Source of the DNA: Amoebophrya sp. A120
Taxonomy: Eukaryota > Sar > Dinophyceae > Syndiniales > Amoebophryaceae
Length of the DNA: 64,000 nucleotides
Assembly: GCA_905178155.1 (NCBI GenBank)
Contig: CAJINV010000001.1
Span: 6,729,860-6,793,859 of the forward strand
Direction: 5' to 3'
The position numbers were made by a program, and so were the translations under genes. The notes under the pieces are model-generated. The model was not told the DNA's origin. It did no database searches and was given only the letters and a program-made list of their open reading frames with translations. Of the stretch, positions 43,801-55,730 are shown one piece after another; position 1 is the first letter of the stretch, and each line of letters opens with the position of its first letter.

Positions 43801-46800
43801 TCTTCTACCGTACCAACTCCTGATAGGCCACCTGCACCTTCCTCTTTCTGTTGCAATAATGCAAGTTCACCCCGCCGCAGTCTCGGTACGAACTTCTTCG
43901 CACCCATACGCCCTGTGTTCATCTGCGTACTTGCGTTTTGCTGCGTGGACAAGCGGCGAGCGCCTCCGTGCAGCCCCGCCACCTGGTCTTTTTTGTCGGC
44001 CAGAAGGTAGCACTTTTTCTTCGCAGCAAAGTTTGTGTTGTACGTGGCGATGAACACTGCCGCAGCGGCCATTTTTGCCTGCTTGATGCTGGAGAACCGG
44101 AGCTCAAAAAACCGGAGTGCGGACCGGTTTCGCTGGAACCGGTCGAAGGACTGGGACTGGATGCATTCGGGGACGGCGAAGTAGGTCTGGGACACACAGC
44201 GCAGACAGGCATAGATGTCCTTTTCCGTCAGGGGAAGAGAGTCACTGGTATCTCGCGCGACGTAGGAGTCCCTCGTTCCCTCCGCCCGGCTGCGGGCGTT
44301 TGCGCGCGGCGAGATGTTTTTTTTGAAAGTGATCTTCTGGCGCACCTGGTTTTGTCGGCGATGGCGGTTCAGCGGTGTAGTAGTCGCGGACAAACTTACA
44401 GACTTAGAAGTCACGCTGTCAGCTGTTCCTGGTTTGCTTCCTTGTTTTCCGCCCCGCATAATGCTGCTCCTGCTTTTTGTTAACGGGAGAAGAGGGGAAA
44501 AGTCGTGCCTATCGTCCTGCAGTTCTCCAGCTAGGTCGCACGTGTGACTTCGGGCTGTGAATGCTCTCGCCATAGGCGGGACCGATGACGGCCTCCGCTG
44601 CGTCTTCTCGCTGTGGGCTTTTGTCATCATGACTTCCGGTGTGGCCTCCACACCTTTTTCACCCTCTACTTCAAGGTCCTCGCGGTACAGGATTTGCAGT
44701 ACGTCGTCGCGGTCTTCCTCGTCGTCAAAAATCGTAGACTGCTGCGTCTGCGTCCTGCTGCTGCGGTTCCGAGTGCTGAAAGACAATTGCTTTCGCAGTG
44801 AAAAGCTCGAAGTCAAAACTGCCGTGGTATTGGTCCGGGCAAAAACTTTGCTTCTGTCATTGGCGAACTTTTTACTCGCTTGATCGTCAGTTTCACTGCC
44901 TGCTCCTGTGAAAGAACTCTTGCCGCATGACTTCTCATTATCGTCTGCACTAAAAGCGATAGTACAACTCTTCTGTCGTTTTTTCTGCAATGCAACCGGA
45001 AACAACGGATTTCCTTGCAGAGACGACACCTGGCTCAGCAGAAGCGACAGCAACCCGTTTGGCAGAACGCACAAACTGTCCGGCACGCGGCTGTCGTCCC
45101 CTGGCAGCACGGTGAAAGGCGGATTTTCCTCTCCGCCGTCGAAACAGTAGTCGCGTTCGAGCCAAAACGGCCACCCCAGACGTCCGGTCGGCCGGTTTGG
45201 TGGAGACATACGGGAAGTTGGGGTGTGGTTCATCCCCGAATCTTCGCAAAAATTCTCGTCAAACGCTACTGCTGTCGTGCGGCCATGATCCATCTCCCTG
45301 GGGGTTGTACCTTCCGGCGGTCGTTCTGTAGAAGCACGGTGCCGCGAAGATCGCCTCTTGCGAAACGAACTTGCGATTCCAGAAGGCGTAGTAGAGCTAT
45401 TTCTGCTAGCAATTGTGCTTCGATCACCTCGTGTTGCCTCGTCCTGCTTGGCATCGATCATGACGATTTGCAGTGCGTTTGTGGCGAGATCTTCTGCGGT
45501 CGTAGTGCTTCTGCGGTTGTCGACTGGCATCTGATAGTGGTCGTCGTCGTCGTTCTCCAGGTCCAGACCCGCAGTGAATATCGCGGGGTCAAATCCAACT
45601 TTCGACTTGCGGTCCACCGTTTGCTGCACACCGAGCGCGCATTCGAGAAAGGAGCGCCAACCGGGAGGTAGTCGTTGCGTGGTTTCGTGGATGTGCGCCA
45701 GGCCGAGGAGGACCCGTTCCTCGAGGTACAACGTGCTGTCCGTCACCTGACTTAACACAGCACGCAGACGGCTCAACATCTGCAGCCTTCGACGTAGCAA
45801 CGACCAGCGCCAGAACCGCTGCACACACAAGACCGCTCTGCGCCGCATCACGATCATCGGCAGAGGCAGGCCAAACTGCCGCGTGCTCAGGAACCGGCGA
45901 AAAGCGGACTGGATCTGGCACGCTGCAGTGATTTCCCCCGATGTCTTTGGGGTGAGGAAGAAAACGCAGCGGCAGTACCTCGCCGCAAAGGTGGCGGGAA
46001 CCCGGTTTGTGGTCAAAAAAGCGATGGCGTCCGGCTCCAGGTGCGGGAATTTCAGCTGCTGCTCCTGACGCTTGTTCCTGATCTTCTTCGATCCGGAGGT
46101 GTCGCGTACTTTATTCCTACTTCCCGTGTCCCACAAGCGGCGGACAAGTCCGGCAGGAAGCTGCATCCCGGTCTGGCTCGTGTGGGCATGTGCAAAAATC
46201 ACACGGACGCACTCCTGCACAGCGTGAGCCAGAGCGCTTTGTACGTGCGCTGCGGAACTCGGAGCTGCGTTCGGTGAGTGATCGCTTTCAATGGGTCCTA
46301 CCGATGCTTGAGGTGACAGCTGTGTGGTTTCTCGCTTGTCGACACCGATTTCTGACTTGGCAATGGCAACAGTGTTTGTCCCCAAAGTTGGTGGCTCGTC
46401 TTGCTCGAAACCTAGTCTCACTTCTTGCAACACCTGCAGAAAATTTGCGAGCACTTTCGCCACACTTTCAGCTTTGTTCCTTTTTCCGTCTTCGCTGGCA
46501 AGAACATCTTCGCGCACAACAGCGTTGAGCTTGGCTGCTCGAGTGAGTTCGTAGACCAAAAAGCCGATAAAATCCGAGACGCCGCCAGTTTTGGCTTTGA
46601 CGATCCCATCTACCTCCGTGCGCTGAGCTGAAGAGAACGCCCGCATCCGCTTCATGTCCATGACGCAAATGTGCAGCAGTGTTCGCAGCATTGAAGGGAT
46701 AATGGATGCGGACGAGAGCGATGTTGAAAACTCAACATTTTCCGTCGTGATCCCGCTTGAGCTACTTTTCACGAAGACCGGTCGTGACTCACTTTCCAGC

Positions 46801-49800
46801 GCAAACACGCTATTAATTGCCACGCTGGCGCGGACCCAGTGCCGGTCAGGTTCCCACCCAATGCGACTACTGAGAAGGTACGTGCGCCATGGTTGCAGCC
46901 GCAGAGCAGCAAGAGCAATTGGTGAAGGCGTTCCAATTCCCACGAAAGATTTTTTGTGAGGGCTTCGCTGTGGTGAATTTCCGGTGACTTCGCAGGTCTC
47001 GTTGTCGTCTGCGGCCGCTTCGAGGCTGACAATCTTGTTCCGCGTATCCGATTCCGCTTTGAGGTACGACTCGAACTCGTCATAAAGTGCATCCGCCGTC
47101 TGTAGGAGGCTAACAGTCGAATTGAAGTGATTCATGCGATGCAGTACTTCCAACGAAAATGCGACATCAGGATGGGTGACTGGAACCTTGTTCTCAACGC
47201 GCTCGTCTGTTCCATCTTTGCTTCCACCAAGAGCCAGCGGGAGCCACAACATTCGTTGGTCAAGGAAAGTGGCCTTCTTGTAGCAGTTGAGCAGTCGCGG
47301 GGTCACAGATACAACTCCGGACCCATTCGTAGCGGAAGATTCTGATGCTTTCGCCCTTACCGCCATCGCTCTTGCGCTGTAGTAATTTACCGGGAAACAC
47401 CCCGTGATTTTCTCCTTTTCCGCTCGCTTCAAAATTTTTGCACGCTCCTCCCCCAGCGTGCCTCTTGCCTCCCGGACGAAATCGCGAAAGCAATCTTTTT
47501 CGGAGAAGTAGGAAAAAAGCCTGCGCTGTTTGGGTCGTCGCTTGCGTGTCCGAATTTTTAGCCCCGTTCTTCCGTATGGCTTGGGGATACGAGGTGGACG
47601 ACTAGTGATGCTCTCGTTTTCGCCGCGGACAACGTAGCCCCGATCTTGGTAAGTTGACGAACGCGCAACGAGGTTCTGCACAGCATTTTCATTTTGTTTT
47701 TCACCTATTTCCTCCTCTTCTTCCGAAATCATGCGAAAGAAATTGTTCCTTTCACTCTCCGACGATGAGGACTCCAGCATGCGCTCGGCCTCGTCGACAG
47801 CAGACCGTCGGCAGGTCTCGTGTTTCGAAACGAGCCCCTTTACTGAAACAGTCGTCAACCGGGTCACCGGGGCATTCGCGACACTTTTCATGGGAGAGCG
47901 AGCGTAGGTTGGCCGCAATAGCATGTTTTGCATCTGCTGGTCCTCACGGGAATCGAGTATCCGCAGCTGATGTTTAGTTTTCACACTTCCGAAGGCGGGT
48001 ACGGGTTTTGTTGGAAAAGCGCTAGTACTTTGGTCCTTGTACTCGTGCAACCCTAATAGTGCGGCAACGTGATTTGACATCCGTTTTCGAAAGTTTCCTC
48101 TGGCCTCGTGAGACTGCAGTCCGCGCAGGAATCCATCGCGAAATCTTCCCCTGGACCGTCTAGAAGTACTACTTGAAAGCTGATGCATTTGCATTTGGTT
48201 TTGGGTTGAGCTGCTGCGCATGAATTTCACGTCTTCCTGCACGTCTTCGTCCGAAGAGAATTCCGTGTCGCTATCATTCCGAAAAACAGCCTGCGATCGC
48301 GGAAAACAGAGTAGACTGATCTCACTACCGATTGAAGCGGCAGTCGTCGTAGCGCGCCCCTGACTGCTGTGGTCCCTCTGCCGACCCTTCGGTCCTTCAG
48401 GGCTGCTGGTGGACATGCTGCCTTCGTCACTGCTACCCTTGTTCCAAACACTTTTCATTCTGGTAGTGGACCGCCTCGCCCTGTGCGGCTCCACAATCGT
48501 CAGGCAGTTGTTGTCTACGAGAAACTTGTCGATGTCGGAAATGCCAGCGCGTTCGAGTGGGTGAGATTCCTCCTGACCGCTGCAGCTTAGCGAGAACGCG
48601 CGCCGTTCCAAGTCCGTTACCGCACACTGCCGACGACGGACTCGCACTGGAAGGGTAGTGTTGGCATCGAGCAGAGAATGAAGCGGACCGCCCCATGGCG
48701 TAGCGCAAGAAGAACTCGTGAGGACGTCGCGGCTTATGTAATTATCCTGCTTCCGCTTTCCTGCACTGCGCCTTGCCTTTCTCAGGATTGTTCGTTGTCG
48801 CCGCACCATCCCCGAGAAGTTGCCCAACACTGTCCTGTCACCGCATCGGGCAAACTGCTCAGGAGCTTCGATCGACGGGATGCGCACGGCACGAATGTCC
48901 GCACTGGTGACTCCGTGGTCGAGCGGCAGGCGTGGCAAATTGTGTTTCACACGCACCGCATTGACGATGTGCCGCACTTCCCACCAAGCGTCCTCTGGGA
49001 AAATTATGCCGAGATTTTCCCGGCTCACAAAATGCTCCTCGAAACGAATTTCCGGAAAACCGGGCAGACAGCATTTCAGCAGCTCCGCGTCTTCGTCCTC
49101 TGTATCGGCGAAGCTACTGTCTAAATCAGTCCGCGCATCGCCAACACGCCAGGAGGAAGATACGACAGAGGCGGAGGTGTCGTCTATGTCTGGGGGTAAG
49201 TTTGGGCTGGTGCTACTAGCGCCATTAGCTGCACCATAGTTGTTAGCTGATTGAATCACAGAGCGTCTGCTCCCTGGACTGCCGCCGCCAGCAACGGAAG
49301 TTGCAGAGCCGCGGCGGTTCTTCTCACTGTTGTTCATCAAGATCGACTGCTTTCTTCTACCTGCTCTCGTCGCACCCTGTCTATTCCGACGGCGTGACCG
49401 TTGCATGCTGTCGCTGGGGTCCTGTGTGCGAGAGAAATAGTCGAGCAGGTTCGTTTGCTCGTTTTGCCTCGCCGCTACTGTCTGCTCCCGGATCTGCGAA
49501 ACGACCTTTGCCCGGGTCGTCTTGTAGGAAGCAAGCGGCGAGGCTGCGGCTGAATAATTAAGATCCTTGTCTCGGTCTGCAGCAGCTGGCGTCGTCCCTA
49601 CTGAAAAGTGACTGTTGACATTGTTTTCTGTTGCTGGTGCAATCGACGCGGATCTGTTGCGGCCCTGCTTCTGTTTATTCTGATTGCCATCGAGATTTGC
49701 GAAAACGTCGATGGTTTTCCACGACGCTACGTAGGAACTCGTTACACTTGAAGCTCCGACATTCCCGTTGTTCAAAACGTCTTTTATTTCAGCTTGTGTG

Positions 49801-51372
49801 TCAGCTCGAGCTCCTTCGACATCCTCCCCACGAGTCGGACTTTCCTCGACCTGGTGCTGCTCCATGAACACTCTTTCCTCGTCTTCCTGTTGCTGCCGCC
49901 GCTTTCTTTCCTGAAACGCGCGCTTTCTCGCCAGGTACATCCCGTCGTCCCGCGCTGCGCCGAAAAATACTTGCAGCTGTGCCAGTCGTCGTTCGCAGCA
50001 GCCGCGCCAGCATCGCTGAACGTGTGTTGCAGCCTCGTTCTGGAGTCGCTTCTCGCAGAATCGCGCGACCCAAAGGCGGGCAATTTTTTGGATTTTCCTG
50101 GCGCTCCGCTCGTGGTGCGATAATCGCCAGCACGTGCGGTTGAACTCGGAGCAGAGTTGCTGCAAGTGTCGCTCCACCTTGCGACGCCACAAAAACCGAC
50201 GCACCGACGCCTGCGCCTTCACCAAGCGCTGCTCGAATTTTCGAAATCTTGTTGCGAGTCGCCATCCGCGCCAGCGACGCTGAATCTGCACACTGGCAGA
50301 GCACCAGTTGCTGAAGTGTACTAAGTGAGAAACGCAAGACGAAAGGCTCTCCAGGTACAGAGTTTGTTGCGACTTATCCACGAAGCTGTTCTGTCCCAAC
50401 AAGCTGCCTGAAAGTGCAGCGCCAAACCGACTCTTTGAGGAAGAGTCCAGTGTGCCAAAGACCCCATTTTTACCTCTTCGTTCCATCGCCGAAGCAAAAG
50501 AATACAGCTGCAGCTCGGTAGTTTGTCCGAGCGCCCGGTAGCGGTGCTCGAATACCTCGTACCGACCGGTCGTTGCGACCGGGGCGCAGCACTCTGGAAT
50601 CCGCTCGTCATCCGTGATCACGTGCGTGTCGATGGCCAAGAACTGCGGGAACTCCGTTAGAATGCGTTCGCGGTACTCCTTCCCAACATGGAGCTGCCAC
50701 GGGTTTCCGAACAGCGTGAGCCAGAGAAGTGAGGCCGACAAACGGACGGAGTTTTGCATGGTCTGCGCGTCGTGCAACTGGTTGCCCTGTAGGTGTTTGC
50801 GGTAGAAACTTATGCTGGCTATGAGACCCATTTCTGCTAATGTGTCCAGCAGGGACGAGACGAAAAAACGTAAGGCATGAAAAAGTACGCAGCAACATGA
50901 CTACGTCCAAATAGCAGATCCGCAGTTGCGACAAGTAGATCGCCGGCACCGTAGACAAATTCGTTTCCCCAAGGTCCAAAAATTCGAGCGCTCGCGTCTG
51001 CCGCTCCAGGTTCCGGAACAGCGTGTCCTGGTGACAATCTGCATGGCTGGACAAATCCACGCCACTTCCTCTGAGTCGCAGAGCCCGCAGGTTTCGGTAG
51101 GACGCGGACCGCAGGACAGGGATGAGCAGGTGAATGGCGGCAGAATTACTCTGTTCTCCATCCTGATTCGCGTTTGATGACGTCGCTAATGCGCTGGTCT
51201 CTGAGGGTGATGAAAGATCGGGGTCGATTACCACCGGATTGTGTGGATCTGCACCTCCGCCTGCAGCCTCATTCCATACTTCACCTGCGGATGAAACGTG
51301 GATGCGAGGCGCCTGAAACGCGCCAAACACTCGGTAGGCAGCATCCGGCTGCGCAAACTCATTTTGTTGCAT
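40803..51372 (-). CDS. Giant LRR-IQ coiled-coil protein (about 3,504 aa)
   Basis: Two exons: 51372-50889 and 50833-40803, in phase with donor GTACTT and acceptor GCAG. A competing donor (GTAGTC) lies 16 bp earlier, ending at 50905. The N-terminus has leucine-rich repeats (LIPVLRSASYRNLRALRLRG, ALEFLDLGETNLSTVP) and the cap-like LTLFGNPWQLH. IQ motifs follow at about residues 325-445 (VQIQRRWRGWRLATRF, RKIQKIARLWVARF, THVQRCWRGCCERR). A second IQ cluster lies near the middle (ACQIQSAFRRFLSTRQF, CVQRFWRWSLLRRR). The last 400 residues are charged helices (VAKAQEERENELVELKERIR, ERKRNDWHDYRDRVRAGLR). The rest is mostly disordered. LRR plus IQ architecture is common in axonemal, centriolar and calmodulin-binding scaffolds, so a cytoskeletal role is plausible. 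A single exon over 10 kb is striking given the intron density of the neighbours. Confidence 0.88.
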
Positions 51373-51723
51373 GATTTCAACATTTCTCTACTTGCTACAT
51401 TGAATGAAACGCTTTCATTCTATGTCACGCAGCGTTTTCAGACGAGTTTACATCTCGTCAAGAGCAGTGCCACGACACTCACGACCGCCCCCACTCTTCC
51501 GTGCATCATGATACTCGTGCGCCTCCTACCACTCTGATTGAATCACCTAAGTATATACCCGCAGCCACAGTGTTAGCACTTTACATCAGGAGAACGCAGC
51601 AAGATCCACACAGGAATCGCACAACGGCTGCATTTGAATAAGGAAGGATCTCGTTCATTATCCCATAAGCATTGCGTTCAATTCGTTTATTTCGTTTCGC
51701 GGCTGTGTTGATAGCATCCATTT
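51373..51723. other. Intergenic, no gene seen
   Basis: Short spacer between the isomerase-type gene stop and the LRR-IQ start. No repeat or RNA feature was noticed. Confidence 0.55.
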
Positions 51724-52981
51724 TTAGTTCATCAGAACATCGTTCTGCACAGAAGTCCCAGCGATTTTCTTATCTCGCATTGCCAAAACTGCGAGCACAT
51801 TTTCGGCAAAACTCGGCAACTCCTTGACGTGGCTGGCATTCTCCGACCCGAACATCTCGAGGAATTTCCGTTGCCGGCGCAAGTGAATCCAGTGGTTGAC
51901 TTCCCATATCTTCGCGAGTGGCTCCTTCGCCCCACCCGGCTGGCAAATCTGGTACGGTGGCGGCCCGTGCTCCGCGATCATGCTGGTGATCTTGTCGCCG
52001 CGCGCTTTTTGGAGCTGCCAAATTTTGTTCCACCAAGTCTCGTGTTGTTCGACGTGACCGAGCCACCTGAAAGAGTGCAAGGGGCAAAATTGGAAAGAAA
52101 TAATTATGTTGATCTATCGTTCATTGTGATTCGTCCTTTCGCGATATAAGAAGCCCCGTAAAAACTCCATAATACATCACCACGATCGGAAATAAATTCA
52201 CTTTAGTATACTCATCTGCTCTTGGGTCGGGAACCTGCGAACCTTGCTCGTGCCCCACACGGCAGTGCGTGTGGTAGACGTTTTTGGAGCAAAACTCGAT
52301 CGCCTTGCTGACGTTCCCGTCCATCGATTCCGAAACGCAAACCCAATGCGAGAAGTCCGCACAGAGTTTGAGGCTCGGGAAATTTTTCAATATTTCGATC
52401 GTCCTCCAAGGAGAATATAGGATCCGCGAGCGGTGGGTCTCGTGGCAGATGGGGACTTCTCCAGCATATACTTCGAAAGCCAATGCACATCTGAAGAACT
52501 GCTCAGCCATCCGCGCGGTAAAGAAGTCTCGCCCACTGTGAGATACAATCAGATGTAGCGGAAGGCCAAATCGATGCTTCCAGAAGCTAGCTTTGTTTAC
52601 TTGCTCCTTCCACACGTCGAAGTGCATGTCCGCAAAGGCATCTCCCTCCCTCCCATCCATATCTAACACTCCCCCCTTCGGCTCCGTCGGCGGCGCCGTG
52701 TACCCCTCGTACGGTCCGCCCCACAAAATCCCCGCTCCAGGGCAGACGACGTTGTCTGTGAAGATCATGACGTTGCACTTCATATTATTCTCCACTAGCA
52801 GCTTCGTCATCCTTTCCACTCCATGGAACAGAAGGAGTTTGAAAGGGATCTCGATTCCATCGAACCCCAACTGGGCCAACAAGGGAATCGTTTCCTCCAT
52901 CGTGTGCACAGGCGAACGCGCGGCAGGGCCGTCGCACTCGTCCGTAACACCCCACAAAGTCCGGAATTGGAGCAGCTTCAT
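51724..52981 (-). CDS. Xylose isomerase-like TIM-barrel sugar isomerase/epimerase
   Basis: Two exons: 52981-52212 and 52066-51724 (1,113 nt, 370 residues). The intron 52067-52211 has donor GTATAC and acceptor TCAG, phase 2. The start is MKLLQFRTLWG. TIM-barrel landmarks include LLAQLGFDGIEIPFK (strand 2), HLIVSHSGRDFF, the DFSHW motif and the HTHCRVGHEQGSQVPDPR motif. At the C-terminus WWNKIWQLQKARGD leads into AEHGPPPYQ, matching the EFGPPPY-type metal-site segment of AP-endonuclease-2-fold sugar isomerases. The length is normal for the family. It probably acts on a sugar or sugar phosphate in the cytosol with a divalent metal; the substrate is unknown. The closest architectures I recall are bacterial, so an ancient transfer is possible but not shown here. 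Confidence 0.87.
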
Positions 52982-53513
52982 GGTTTCGATAAACTTTTTG
53001 TTTTCAAAGAGTTTGAAGAAATTCCGTGCAAGTGAAAATCTTTTCTAGCAGGCTGACACCGCGAACGAGGCAGGTGCTGGTGTCCTAGTCTAAATTGCTT
53101 CTCATATGATCTGTGGTGATTGTATCTGTACGGCCAGATAAGACTTCAGCAAAGGCAGTAGTGAGCTTCTAGGATGCATCAGAACCAAATTGATCAGAGA
53201 TGCGATCTCGAGGATGGAGATCGCCTTGGTGATCCAGATCATGAAACAAGTTTCTGAACATCCTCTCAACCACCCCGTGAAAATCAAAGCACACGACTGC
53301 ACTGTCTTGTCTATCGTTTATTTTTACCTGTCCCTATTTATTTTACAACCGTCTTCGTGGAAGCTGCACAAGATCTATGTCAATCCGAGACTCGAATGAA
53401 CCACTCCTCAACAAAATAAAATTGTCGTGGACACCAGCACTACGGGCAACATGATCTGTATTAATCACAAAAAACAGAGGATCTAAAACATGCATGATCA
53501 TACGACAACACAA
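52982..53513. other. Intergenic, no gene seen
   Basis: About 530 bp with short AT-rich frames only. Confidence 0.55.
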
Positions 53514-55042
53514 TCACAAGTTCGCACCACCACCTCGTTTCTCCGGCTTAAACCGTTTCCCCTTGTACAGAATAGGCACCGTTTCACGCACTTTACTCAA
53601 CCACAGGGACAGCGGCTTCAAGCTTTTCTCGTCCTGCAGCTCGGGCAGCGCGGGCGGCATCTCGATATCGCCAATGAACCCGATTCCGGCCAACCGCTCC
53701 ATCATGGCGTAGAGACCGCACTGTGCGCCGGTCAGTGACTCAGGAGGCGTTGGCGCTGTGTAAAGGTCTTTCAACCCCGTTCCCAAAAACTCGATCAGCC
53801 GTCGGCGCACCCGCTCTTCTACCTCCGGCGACCCCGCTTCCGCCATGGTTTGGCAGGCGCAGAGCTGCAAATCACTGTCGTACTCCGCTAGGTCCCGTTG
53901 GATCGAAGCTAGAAAACTCGCCCGCTGCGACTTTATAACCCGCTCAGGTGTTACAATCTCAAACGTTACAATAGAATTTGGAATTTGTCTTGCAAAATCC
54001 GTAACATCTGGCCTACTTCCAAAGGAGCGCGCATGACAAGTTTCGGAGCTCCAAACCCCAGGAGAATCATCTGACGAAATTTGTATTGCGAAAAGCCCAA
54101 GTCCCTGTATGGTACTCATGCTGTTCACGCAAGACAAATTCCAGATTCTATTGTAACGTTTGAGATTGTAACATCCGAGCACGCCATAGAATTCGTCAGG
54201 TAGTCCACGGCACTTCCCCGAAAAGCGAAGATGAAGCCGGGCAGGTTGTCTTTGAATTTCTTCTTCATGGACCGCTCGTAACTCGGCGGGTAAATCCAGT
54301 TGTAGTAGAGTAAAAAGGAGTTCAACTCTTTTCCAATCTTGATTTCGCTAAATTTGAAATCCGCGGCCGCATCTGGGAAAAAGGGAGAAATCTTTATTTT
54401 CTCGATTGTTTCTTCACTCCTGGTTGTTACTGGAAGAGCAGATGTGCCGGCGTGGGAGAAAATTTCGTCTAATCGTTGGAAAATCTTGTCCGAATCCGGC
54501 ACGATTTCGTCTGGTTTTCCATTTTCCGTAAATTTGATCACCATCTCCGGGGTCAGGAGGCCGCCAGAGGGCAATTTTCGCCGACTGGGAATCACACTAA
54601 CGTGGTCGACGAAGTGAGGCAATTTCCGGGATTGCAACCCCGCGAGCGTTTTCGCGGCGAACTGAGAGCCGCCCAGCACGTAAATCGTGAGCCTTTCAAC
54701 GCCGAAGTTCCGAATCTGCACCATGTTTTGTTCGTCGTTGTTGGCACCAGCAGTAGTTCTTGTCGATTTATTCGCAGATCCAGCAGCTTCTCCAGGCGCA
54801 GAAGGATTTATTTCCGGGTTAGACGAGTCAGTACTGGAGGTCATGGTTGGTGCAAAGGGGTGCCGCGAGAAATCTGAAAGTTGCACTGATGTGGAAGATC
54901 CTGTGGATGCCGTTGTACTGAACGGACGGAGATTAGGACTAGGGGGCTGGACGGACGGATTAGGACTAGGGGGCTGGTGTTCCTGGGGCTGTACAGCCAA
55001 AAATGGCAAACTTCTCGCGCTCAAACGTAAAAGTCGCACCAT
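53514..55042 (-). CDS. GST-like (prostaglandin E synthase 2-like) protein with probable organelle targeting
   Basis: Two exons, 55042 to about 54173 and about 53942 to 53514 (about 433 residues), split by an introner. The N-terminus MVRLLRLSARSLPFLAVQP is Arg/Leu/Ser-rich and acid-free, followed by a Pro/Ser/Thr linker, as in a mitochondrial-type presequence. The mature part begins ERLTIYVLGGSQFAAKTLAGL, resembling a thioredoxin-fold GST N-domain. It continues with VDHVSVIPSRRKLPSGGLLTPEMVI and the helical NSFLLYYNWIYPPSYERSMKKKF segment, typical of GST C-domains in the mPGES-2-like group. The CxxC of that family is not visible. Exon 2 is helical and ends in a basic tail (KGKRFKPEKRGGGANL). 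A redox or glutathione-related role is inferred from the fold only. Confidence 0.6.
53949..54173. mobile_element. Introner element, family C, in the GST-like gene
   Basis: 225 nt with perfect 29-bp terminal inverted repeats (53949-53977 and 54145-54173, starting TGTTACAATCTCAAACGTTA). No clear direct repeat flanks it, unlike the other families. A canonical splice is possible: GAT|GTTACA at the 5' side and CCTGAG|CGG at the 3' side, in phase. The interior has TTTGTCTTGC, GCGCATGACAAGTTT and TTTGTATTGC phrases. Confidence 0.9.
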
Positions 55043-55730
55043 GCTTGCAATGTTCGTGGATAATGTCGTTGTGTGATGTAATACTCAGACTGTACCAGAA
55101 CCAGTCTGCAACCAAGAAGGAGTCTGTCTTCATCGGCAATTATGGCGCAATCCGTCTACTCTGTTACTTACTGGTTTTCGATAGGCATCAAGAAGCTTGA
55201 AGCAGAAACGCAGAAGCGAGATATCATGAGGAACACGTTCGCGTCGCGTCATATCTCGCGAAAGAATTAGTTTGTCTGCGGTGACCGACTGAATTCTACC
55301 TTCAGCTTTGTTTATTTCATCAAGGGTCGCAGTTCAGTTCGATACTCTCCTTAGAAGTGGCTGGAGTTGATAGATTACGAATAAGCGTCGTGACAAAACA
55401 GCTCTGTTTTTGGCCGCATAATCGAGTTAAGTACTATAGGACCTGCGGAGGATCAATGGCGTCAGGGGACCTTCTAGGCAGCTACAGAAGTCGTCGGGTG
55501 CCATTCATTGTTAGCCGAAGCCGAACTTTTCCGAGCAGAATCAATGCGGACAGTGTGTAGTTGGGTAGAAAGCTTTTGCACTTCCTGCTCCACGTTTCAG
55601 AATAGGTGAGGACAATCGACATGAACAAAATGTCGTAAGTGTATTGATGATTCAATTTTAAGCTTGACCTTGACTCGTCTCGCACGACCACCCTGCTAGC
55701 TCATCAAGCAGCAAGCCTCATTCATACTCA
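55043..55730. other. Intergenic, no gene seen
   Basis: Spacer between the RPA1 stop and the GST-like gene start. No supported frame or repeat. Confidence 0.55.

Noticed and set aside
41121-46277. Numerous plus-strand frames inside the LRR-IQ gene
   Set aside because: Antisense shadows of a single very long minus frame with IQ motifs and LRRs.
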